Shown here: positions 9,645-17,900 of the stretch, piece by piece
How positions within the stretch are numbered: position 1 is the first letter of the stretch
Layout: every line of letters starts with the position of its first letter
NCBI GenBank assembly: GCA_018303265.1
Contig: JAGVYN010000013.1
Location: 1-35,776 of the forward strand
Source of the DNA: Candidatus Woesearchaeota archaeon
GTDB lineage: Archaea > Nanobdellota > Nanobdellia > Woesearchaeales > GW2011-AR9
Length of the DNA: 35,776 nt
Reading direction: 5' to 3'
Position numbers and translations under genes: made by a program
Notes under the pieces: model-generated
Databases searched by the model: none
What the model was told of the DNA's origin: nothing
The model's input: only the letters and a program-made list of their open reading frames with translations

Positions 9645-10445
9645 TTAGGAACACCGTTGCAGTTTTCCTTCCGCTACTTGTCGGGGAATGGATGTTTCCC
9701 CTTGCGGATCTTCTCCTAAATAATCATCGTCAAGCCCATCAGCATCACTCCCACCATCGACCGTAGGAAAAAAACAGATGTGCTTGTTATCAGGGGTATA
9801 AAGATAACCGGCATCTTCAAAATCTTTAAAGCCGGTACCAAAATCAATCCTGTTCTCAGACAATCCTCCGTACCCTCCATCGTCATGCCTGATGGTAATC
9901 GAATTCACTGGGTTGTAATGCTCTTCTTCAATTATTTTTATTTTTTCTTCCCAACTTTTTTCATTAAGGAAACTTTGTTCAAAATTGCTCGTAACTTCTG
10001 AACTTCCGGCAATGACGCAGGGAGCCATGTTCTCAACAGAAAAATGAAGATTGGGATCGGTAACAAGCTGTTTTCCCCCTGCGCTGCCATACACGGAAAA
10101 CGACGTTGTGCCGGCATTGCCATCGTACTCCATAATTAATGATGTGCCGCCCTCTTCACCAAGCTCTGAAAAGCCCCCGTACGATGCAAAACAGCGGCCG
10201 TTGCTGGCCAGCATTGTCTTGATCGTCTCTTGCAATTTCAGAATCTCCAGCCGATGTGTTTCTGGAATGGAAGCTGCGCCAGCGGAAACTTCTTCCCCTT
10301 TTTCAGGAAGAAGGGATTTTAATGCCGACGTAAACGATTCTTTGATTTCTTCTGTAAGCCCTGTCTCAGGACCAAAGAGAAAAAATACCAAAACGCCGAT
10401 TAACAGCCCAACCAGAACTATTTCGATCAAGAATTTGATTTCCAT
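9645..10445 (-). CDS. Membrane-anchored extracytoplasmic protein
   Basis: N-terminal TM MEIKFLIEIVLVGLLIGVLVFFLFG plus 230-aa ectodomain, tightly spaced in the cluster. Confidence 0.72.
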   Translation of the reverse strand: MEIKFLIEIVLVGLLIGVLVFFLFGPETGLTEEIKESFTSALKSLLPEKGEEVSAGAASIPETHRLEILKLQETIKTMLASNGRCFASYGGFSELGEEGGTSLIMEYDGNAGTTSFSVYGSAGGKQLVTDPNLHFSVENMAPCVIAGSSEVTSNFEQSFLNEKSWEEKIKIIEEEHYNPVNSITIRHDDGGYGGLSENRIDFGTGFKDFEDAGYLYTPDNKHICFFPTVDGGSDADGLDDDYLGEDPQGETSIPRQVAEGKLQRCS

Positions 10446-10446
10446 A

Positions 10447-10650
10447 TTACAACCCTAAAATATTTTTTCCCAATTCGATCATCTTCTCGCGAAAAAAAAG
10501 AAAAATGAGCGCGGCAATAACCAGCAGAAAAATAGCTGCTAACACTATTTTACCTAGATCTTCCACGACAATAGCTTTTTTCTGCCATGTTTTTTTATTT
10601 TCCCCTATTTTGAGAGCTTTCTTCACCGCCATGCTTTTCATCTCTTTCAT
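10447..10650 (-). CDS. Small single-TM protein (67 aa)
   Basis: VVEDLGKIVLAAIFLLVIAALIFLFFREKMIELGKNILGL; 1 nt from the next gene. Confidence 0.6.
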   Translation of the reverse strand: MKEMKSMAVKKALKIGENKKTWQKKAIVVEDLGKIVLAAIFLLVIAALIFLFFREKMIELGKNILGL

Positions 10651-10664
10651 CGGCTCCTACCCCT

Positions 10665-10784
10665 TTACGGTCCCCCGGCCGTGCCTGCTCTCCACAAGAT
10701 ATACCCCACAATGAGAGCGCCAAGAATGAGGAGGAGCAATACCACGAGCTGCTCGACTTGGACGAGACCTTTTTTTTTGTTCAT
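10665..10784 (-). CDS. 39-aa single-TM microprotein missing from the supplied ORF track
   Basis: Hand-translated: MNKKKGLVQVEQLVVLLLLILGALIVGYILWRAGTAGGP*. Same MNKKxG + hydrophobic architecture as its neighbours, in a gap between cluster genes. Confidence 0.6.
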   Translation of the reverse strand: MNKKKGLVQVEQLVVLLLLILGALIVGYILWRAGTAGGP

Positions 10785-10852
10785 AGTATTTTGTCCATAG
10801 CATCCTGCTTTTTCATTGCCGATGTTTCTCTTTTTGTAATGTCACTCTTAGT

Positions 10853-11116
10853 TTATTCTTCGGCAAAACAACAGATTTCTTTAGCTGCTCCTGCGCCTTG
10901 GTTTTCTTCCGCGGGACATTGAAACGTCAGTGATCTTCTGTATCCATCAGGACATTCCGGGTCACATGAGCCCCCTTTACTTTCGCAATCAAACAAGCCA
11001 AGTTCCGCTTTTCCTTTCTGTTCCCTGAACATAATCAATAATAGAATCATGACCAGCAAGGCCATCGCCATGCCAATAATAATCCACCACATGTTCGCAT
11101 CTGCTTTTCTGTTCAT
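10853..11116 (-). CDS. Small Cys-rich membrane-anchored protein, paralog of 11134-11463
   Basis: MNRKADANMWWIIIGMAMALLVMILLLIMFREQKGKAELGLFDCESKGGSCDPECPDG...CPAEE...ICCFAEE. Confidence 0.75.
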   Translation of the reverse strand: MNRKADANMWWIIIGMAMALLVMILLLIMFREQKGKAELGLFDCESKGGSCDPECPDGYRRSLTFQCPAEENQGAGAAKEICCFAEE

Positions 11117-11133
11117 GTTCTCTTGTTCATCTT

Positions 11134-11463
11134 TCAGCTGAAACAGTATCTTTTCCCATTAAATATGTCAGTTGAACATTGCTCACCAGCATCACAGGCT
11201 TTGTCAATGTCGTTGCATTCTTTTGGTGAACCAAAACAACACGTCTGCTCTTTTGCACAATCGAATGCCGGTGATGAAAACGTCCTTGCGGGACAGGCAC
11301 TTTTTTCACCAACACAAACGCCGCCCTTGCTTTCGCATCCTGAAACGCCCACACCAAACTTCCCGGTTTTGCCGGTAAATAATACCATCAGCACGATCAA
11401 GACAATTAAAGCGAGGACTGCACCGATAATGATCCACCACATGTTAGCGTCAGCTTTTTTCAT
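11134..11463 (-). CDS. Small Cys-rich membrane-anchored protein, paralog of 10853-11116
   Basis: MKKADANMWWIIIGAVLALIVLIVLMVLFTGKTGKFGVGVSGCESKGGVCVGEKSACPARTFSSPAFDCAKEQTCCFGSPKECNDIDKACDAGEQCS. Start set at MKKADAN. Confidence 0.75.
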   Translation of the reverse strand: MKKADANMWWIIIGAVLALIVLIVLMVLFTGKTGKFGVGVSGCESKGGVCVGEKSACPARTFSSPAFDCAKEQTCCFGSPKECNDIDKACDAGEQCSTDIFNGKRYCFS

Positions 11464-11504
11464 GATTTTATAGACCACCGGATCCCTTTAAACACAGAGT
11501 GCAT

Positions 11505-11924
11505 TTAACTCCAGTCGCATAATCCATCAGCTTCACAGGAAGTTTTATCTACAAAGTTATTGCATCTTCCTATTTCATCCTGCAATTTATTCCTTGCTTC
11601 TGCTTTGGCCGTATTTACTTCCTGGATGTTTTCTAACTTAGAGGCTGCACTGTACTCAGAACGAAAGGTACTTTCAACACTTGCACCTGGATGGCATGGC
11701 CCATACGCAACTTTTATTGTTGAAAGTTCTGTTTTTGCTTCGCCTGTACCTTCTTGAAAGATAGCAATTTTTCCTGTAAAAATCAATGCTAAAACAACTA
11801 AGATAATCAATGCCAAAACAGCAACAATAATAACATTTAAAGAAAAACCTTGTCCTTTATTGTTGTGGTTAAAAAAAAGACCTAAAAATCGATTAGAGAT
11901 AGCTTTACTATTCTTTTTGTTCAT
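11505..11924 (-). CDS. Small pilin-like membrane-anchored protein with Cys/Trp C-terminus
   Basis: NNKGQGFSLNVIIVAVLALIILVVLALIFTGKIAIFQEG; ends CNNFVDKTSCEADGLCDWS. GAGGTG precedes ATG. Confidence 0.75.
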   Translation of the reverse strand: MNKKNSKAISNRFLGLFFNHNNKGQGFSLNVIIVAVLALIILVVLALIFTGKIAIFQEGTGEAKTELSTIKVAYGPCHPGASVESTFRSEYSAASKLENIQEVNTAKAEARNKLQDEIGRCNNFVDKTSCEADGLCDWS

Positions 11925-12024
11925 GTTCTACACCTCGTTTTTATCCAGACTATTATAATAGGCTGTTTATAATCTTATAACCTTATTTAAAAAGAAATTC
12001 CATATATAAATGTTACGCGGAAAT

Positions 12025-12555
12025 TCAGGAACAAACATAAAGCCAGCTATACACCACGCCACTGTCTGTTTGCAGAGGGAAACGGTCAGAACTGGATCTC
12101 TTGCCCGTACAGCCGCCATTCTTTTTTATCGGGGGAATAATTTCAATCGGTTTTTCTCCCAGAAGAGGAACCAGCTCGGAATGGAATTCATACTTCTGGT
12201 TCCAGTTTCCCAGTGTTCTTTCTAACATTTCAGGGAGAAACTCGCTCAGAAAATCACAGCTGTGCCTGCCCCGGCAGGTATATAATGACGTCGTATCTTT
12301 GTTTATCGCGCAATCTTCAAGGAGATCTTTCTCAATTTCTGGAAAGGCTCCCCTGGCAACCTCTTCCACGCAGTTTGGCTCATCAACCGTCATTTTCATC
12401 AGCGCCCCCATCGTGCTGTAGGCAAGCCTTTCGGGAGTGAACGTCCTTCCTGTTGGTTCTGCGCGCAAGGCAAAGGTGACCATAAAGATCATCCCCAGAG
12501 TAAGTAAAATCACAATCACGACTAATCCCATGATCTCCATCTGCGCGCGTTTCAT
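12025..12555 (-). CDS. Pilin-like membrane-anchored protein
   Basis: MKRAQMEIMGLVVIVILLTLGMIFMVTFAL; ATGA overlap with the upstream gene. Confidence 0.8.
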   Translation of the reverse strand: MKRAQMEIMGLVVIVILLTLGMIFMVTFALRAEPTGRTFTPERLAYSTMGALMKMTVDEPNCVEEVARGAFPEIEKDLLEDCAINKDTTSLYTCRGRHSCDFLSEFLPEMLERTLGNWNQKYEFHSELVPLLGEKPIEIIPPIKKNGGCTGKRSSSDRFPLQTDSGVVYSWLYVCS

Positions 12556-13079
12556 GAATACACCGTCACATTGAGATACCCTAGATCATACACTGATCTT
12601 CCTTCAATGGCGAGATCATCCCGTAACGTGATCACGGTAAACGTCGACAGTTTTGTTGTCCAGTCAGGAACGACCGTGCCATTTTCCAACGTTTTTACTT
12701 TTTTCTTATCGTAAATAGTCCATGTTTGATTTTCAGGATAGGTTTGATGGATCATAATGGTAGAAAACGAAAAAAGATCAAAGTAATAATCATCGAGATG
12801 TTTCAAAAATGTATTATTTGCATGGTGCAATTTCACCAAATCCACGCAGTTATCTTCCGACTCTGCTTCACCTTTGCTGCATTCCAATTCCGGAAGAAAG
12901 AGCGTGTAGAGCACAGTTTCTATCGCCCGATTCGCCAGAATTTCCTGTTGTTTTTCCTTAAAAGCGACCTGGGAGTATTTATAGTAAAAAACAATACCTA
13001 AACTCACGAGGATAAAAAATATAAAAAGGACGGCGATCGTCTCCGTCATGTGAATCTGCGCTCTTTTTTTTCTATTCAT
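12552..13079 (-). CDS. Pilin-like membrane-anchored protein
   Basis: MNRKKRAQIHMTETIAVLFIFFILVSLGIVFYYKYSQ. Confidence 0.8.
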   Translation of the reverse strand: MNRKKRAQIHMTETIAVLFIFFILVSLGIVFYYKYSQVAFKEKQQEILANRAIETVLYTLFLPELECSKGEAESEDNCVDLVKLHHANNTFLKHLDDYYFDLFSFSTIMIHQTYPENQTWTIYDKKKVKTLENGTVVPDWTTKLSTFTVITLRDDLAIEGRSVYDLGYLNVTVYS

Positions 13080-13153
13080 TTTTAGCTGCTATTCTTGTTT
13101 CTCTTTTATTTTTCATTAGTTCTTATTTATCGTTTTTAAATCATTTTAAAATA

Positions 13154-14329
13154 TTAATACAGAGTCGCGCAATTGCGCGCCAACTCCTGGTTTAATTCCT
13201 GGATCGTCAATGCCAGCGGCCGTAACTCAGTGCAGGAAGCTGTCGCTTCAGGATAAGTCGCAGCACAGGCGGCTATTTTGTTCTGAAACAGTTCCAACCT
13301 TTCTACCAAGTTAGTTGGAAACAATTTAATATTCCCTATACAATCAGGATAATTTACCTGGCGCAATGGAGTATCATAATAGGCTTCCATTTCCTGCAGT
13401 TTCTCAAGATAGACCTCACTTACGTACTGCAATCGCCGGAAGGCTTTCTTCATATTACAAGTATATAACTCTTCATTTTCTGCAAAGATGGCCGCATATT
13501 TTGCCGCATCGCGTTCCCCGCCCAAGGAAATGAGATAAATGGGTTGTTTGTTACGTTTCATCCAGGTATCTCCCGCTTTCTGGAAAAAATCAGCAGTATT
13601 TCCAGCGGTAAACGAAACGGCCGTTACTTGCCCGTCTTCCAACGACCGTAACTTTTGCGGAACAGAATCCCCGGCTTTTATCGTATTCCCGCCAACGTCC
13701 ACAATGCGGATATGGAAATACTTCTCTGGATCAATAACATCAACAGAAGTCACAAAATCCCGCTTGATTTCAAAAAGAACTTCTTTTTTGCCTGACAGTT
13801 CTTTTTCCGTCTGGGAAAAGAATTCGTTGACAAAGTTCTCATCCTGGCCGACAAAAAAATATTTGGTCGTTGAGGATGTAACAAACAAAAAATCGATTGT
13901 TTTATATGGGAGTTTATACGGTATGCTCCACAGATTAAGGCGCGGCGCTTTAATTCTGGTTGGTGAAAAAACCGGTTGAACCACATCTTCTACCTGCGCA
14001 GAAGTCCCTTCAAGCCCGTATTTACTGACACCTTCCTCGCAAGAAAAATAGAGCGTATAATCTTTCAGTCCGCTGATATCAATCGAGTTTTTGGTCTTCT
14101 CAGAAATGCTCGCGCCTTTAATGATCGATTCTAAAATTCGAACAACATCAAAAGAAAGCTGCGTCTCCGATCGGGCCTGCTGCTTCACGACAATCCCCAC
14201 GAAAAACAGTAAAATCAACCCGCCGGCGATCAGGATATAAAGCCAGTTAAATGTAATTTCAGTCTGTCCTCTTTTTTGCCACTTTTTTTGGCCTGCTTTT
14301 GTTCCGTTTTTGCCCCATTGTTGTCCCAT
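13154..14329 (-). CDS. Membrane-anchored protein with pilin-like N-terminus, 391 aa
   Basis: WQKRGQTEITFNWLYILIAGGLILLFFVGIVV followed by a long ectodomain. Confidence 0.8.
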   Translation of the reverse strand: MGQQWGKNGTKAGQKKWQKRGQTEITFNWLYILIAGGLILLFFVGIVVKQQARSETQLSFDVVRILESIIKGASISEKTKNSIDISGLKDYTLYFSCEEGVSKYGLEGTSAQVEDVVQPVFSPTRIKAPRLNLWSIPYKLPYKTIDFLFVTSSTTKYFFVGQDENFVNEFFSQTEKELSGKKEVLFEIKRDFVTSVDVIDPEKYFHIRIVDVGGNTIKAGDSVPQKLRSLEDGQVTAVSFTAGNTADFFQKAGDTWMKRNKQPIYLISLGGERDAAKYAAIFAENEELYTCNMKKAFRRLQYVSEVYLEKLQEMEAYYDTPLRQVNYPDCIGNIKLFPTNLVERLELFQNKIAACAATYPEATASCTELRPLALTIQELNQELARNCATLY

Positions 14330-14372
14330 TTTTTTAGTTATAATACGATACCAAAAAGGTAAGGTAAATAGG

Positions 14373-14939
14373 TTATGATAGATATGCCGAGAGTTCCGTA
14401 TGGTCGCCCTTTCCCTCTAACTGCAATGAGAATGATCCTTTCACAATCGGCAGGCAGAGGTAATTTTTCCCTTCTGAAGAAGCGATACTGATCTTATGGA
14501 TTTTTATTTCTGGTATCCCTTCATGGGAAGGCTGCAAGAAAACATTCTTACTGACGCTGGCATATTCTTGGGAATCTTTCCAGACGCTGCAGGCGATGGG
14601 ATCTTCCTGGCAGAGAGCAGCATCATACGGCGCATCCATGTCCACAAAGCAAACTTGTGTGTAGCGGGCAGGAGTCTTGAATTTCTCGATGTTCACCGAT
14701 CCAAACTGTGTATAGATTCTCTCCACGGAACGTTCAATATCTGTTTTGAATTGGACCAATTCGATGGTCTCGGCTCGTTGCAAAAATTGAATAATAGCTT
14801 TGTAGCCAAAGATCATGATCAGAGCAAACGTCAGGGCAACAACAATAAAAATAAACACCTGGCCGATCCCCAGCCCTTTTTTCCCTGGGATTATTCCCGG
14901 TGGTGTTTTTGGTTTTATTCTGGATTTCATGATCCCCAT
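14373..14939 (-). CDS. Membrane-anchored protein, pilin-like N-terminus, 188 aa
   Basis: GKKGLGIGQVFIFIVVALTFALIMIFGYKAI; FGSVNIEKFKTPARYTQVCFVD. Confidence 0.78.
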   Translation of the reverse strand: MGIMKSRIKPKTPPGIIPGKKGLGIGQVFIFIVVALTFALIMIFGYKAIIQFLQRAETIELVQFKTDIERSVERIYTQFGSVNIEKFKTPARYTQVCFVDMDAPYDAALCQEDPIACSVWKDSQEYASVSKNVFLQPSHEGIPEIKIHKISIASSEGKNYLCLPIVKGSFSLQLEGKGDHTELSAYLS

Positions 14940-14945
14940 CTCCCT

Positions 14946-17900
14946 CTAGGAGGCTCCTTCCTTCCGCTTCTTGCTTATTTCTTTCAATTTGGTGAAAATA
15001 TCTTTTGCTTCGTCTTTGCTGACCACTTCTTCAATCTTCTTTTGTTCCGTCTGCCTGGCAATATTTTCCAGCTTGGAAAAAATATCTTTTTCTTCAGGGC
15101 GCAGGCCGGGACTTATTTTCGCTTTGTCCTGCTGATAACGATGCGCTAATTCATCCAGCCGCGGCAAGTGGGGCGCTTTTTTCTGCAAGATTTCCGCAAC
15201 ATGGGGGATCTGTGCTGATTGTTTGCCAAATGCAGCAAAAAGTTCCTGGCGCTTCTTCTCTTTCCGCTTCTCTTCACGCATTTTTTGCAATTGGGTGAAT
15301 TGATCTCTCCATGTTTTCTTGACGAGCGATGGCTGGCCTGGAACCTGAACACCAGGAAGACCACGAACCACGGGACGTGCAGGGACCTTTGCCTGCGGCG
15401 AATACAAGTAATAATAAATTAAGTATCCACTTCCGCCCAGAAGCAGAAGAAGCCCCAGAAGTAAAAAGACCCAGGCGAGAAGCATCGTTAAGGTGAGGGC
15501 TTGTTCTTCAGTAACAAGCGGTACTTCAAGGGTTGGTGCATCGGCCAAGCAAGGATTTAAACCTGAACTATATTCTCGCAGATTTGTATATCCGTCCCCA
15601 TCATAGTCTTCCTCCGCATCAGATTTTCCATTGCCATCAGTGTCTTTGTTCTGAGAATCTAATTGGCAATTAAGAGCATTAAAATCGCCTTCCCATACAT
15701 TGGGAAGCCCATCGCCATCATTGTCCAAGAATTTCTGATTCGCTGGAACCTGGCCATCCGCACAGCCGATCTCGTTGGCAATTTTGCCTGCATCAGTAGA
15801 GGGGCATTCATCACAGGAATCGGAAATATGGTCCCCATCAGCATCATTAAACGGAGTTTCTTTCACACCGCTCCAGTTCTTCCCGGCATTATCAACGACA
15901 TAATAACACACTGCCCCATCATTGGTAAACGATATTTTTTGGCCGTTATACTCCTGAGCAGGCAAACACAATTCTGCCGAAGAATGAGTTCCATACTTCC
16001 ACTCATTGCAACCAACACTGCTATCACAGCTCATTTGAAGAGAAACATCCGTACAGGTTTCTGCATCAGTAGTAAAAGTGACAACAGGAACTTCATCAAC
16101 TGCGCAGCGGGAATCATTTTTAGAAATGATCGTAAACCCGTCGCTGTCTTTAAACACCCCGACATTTCCTGCTTCATCTTGCGCCAAAACTTTTACTTTA
16201 TACGTCCTGCCGGCATCTAAATCGCCAACAAAAATAGTAAAAGAAGAGTTCTTGCCAATGGTTCCATTACGCACAAGAATTTCCCCAGCTTCATCGCCAA
16301 CAAAAATAGGAGATGAAGAGTTCTTGCCAGAGATGTTTAAGCTGGTTGATAATGATGATGTAAAGGGCGATGTTGTGGGTGATGTTGTAAAAGGCGAGAT
16401 CGTAAACGCCGGCGCAGCGCTGCTGAGAGTGCTGCCAATATCATATAATTCATAATAATAACCAGCAATGCTTTTTTCTTGGGAATTGGCAATAATTTTA
16501 AGGTTATTATTGCCGCAGGTAAAAGTGCCGTCATCAACAGCAGTGATAACTGGAGGGGTAAGATCAACAGTAAAAACTATTTGTTCAGAAAGAGGCTCGG
16601 GCTGATCGCCAACCTGGCACTTGACGGGAATCACATGTTCTTTCTCTTCTAAGACGGGAAGCGGAGCGGTGTGAACCGTAGTTCCAGCGCCTGTCGCAAA
16701 AGGCAGGTATGATGGCGTAGACGATTTGTTGGAAAACGATTTATTATTAGAGAACGATTTATCGGAAAATTTGTATTCACAAACAGCATTTTTGGACGTT
16801 TGCACGGACAACGTCACATTCTTTGTTCCAATGAAACCGCTGGGGTTAAGGGAACGAATAAACCCAGCTTTGGTGTAATCAACGTGAACTTGTATCTCTT
16901 CAACTTCTGAAAGAACACCAGCGCCATTTTTACACTGAACATTCAACAGATAATCTTTTATCCCTGTATCACCAACGTAATTTAACGTGTAGGTATCTTT
17001 ATGTTCTTTATTCAAGATTTTTTCATCCGCGCCCGGGAAGGAAAAAGACATCGTTTCATACGTGGTATGGCCGGTATCACTGTAACGGCAGATGGTTTTA
17101 TCATCCGTTGTAACAAACAAAGTTGTGGTAACTCCTTCAAATACTTCGTCCGGTTCGGCATGGGCATCGGTAACTTTTGGGGATGTGGGGTCATATTCTA
17201 AAATAATCTTTTGTTCCGGACCTAGCTCGTCTTCATTATTCTTGCATTGGACGTAGACGGTTTTGATTTCATCCTCTTTAAATGAAGTGAAAACGCTTTC
17301 CGGAAAGTTTTGGAATAAATACTTTTTTTCTTCATTCGCAGTTCGGGTACGATGCGGAGGAGTTGCGTCGTAGTTAAAACCGGGAACAAAATCAAACCGG
17401 CATTCTTTTGTGGGAATTTTGGTGAAAAACTGCCAGTCAAAGACGGGCTTGTCGCTGACGCCCCACAACGTATTCTGATAATAATGCTGCGGTGGTTTCT
17501 CCATAACGAGACCGTATCCATCAATGAGAACCTTGCCGCAAACAACCTGCAAGGGAAGATTACCGGCGCTGTCGGTGGAATAATAACACAAACGGGTAGA
17601 ATTTGTCAGGAGAACCGTCTCTACATATTGCGTATATCTCTGAGGGATGAAAAATTCACACTCTGCGCTGTTTTCTTCCAAGCAATAATACGTCTCCTCG
17701 CACCCGAAGCCGGTTTCTTCCGCGCATTCGAAATCCACAGCGACGGTATTGACAAAGAATTCCTCCCATTCCAAACTTGTCGGCTGTTCTTCCCGTTGTT
17801 CTTCGCGCAGAAGGACTTGAGTTTTCGGAGCAGTGCGGTCAACAAAAAAGTGAAAATAATCAGGGTTGTAGGTTTCTCCTGTAAGTAACTCTTTACAAAG

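Noticed and set aside
14496-15149. 217-aa plus-strand ORF
   Set aside because: Antisense to two well-supported cluster genes; composition fits a shadow ORF.
15659-15847. Small minus-strand ORFs such as MMLMGTIFPIP... inside the 2107-aa gene
   Set aside because: Alternative-frame artefacts of the Asp/Gly-rich repeat region.
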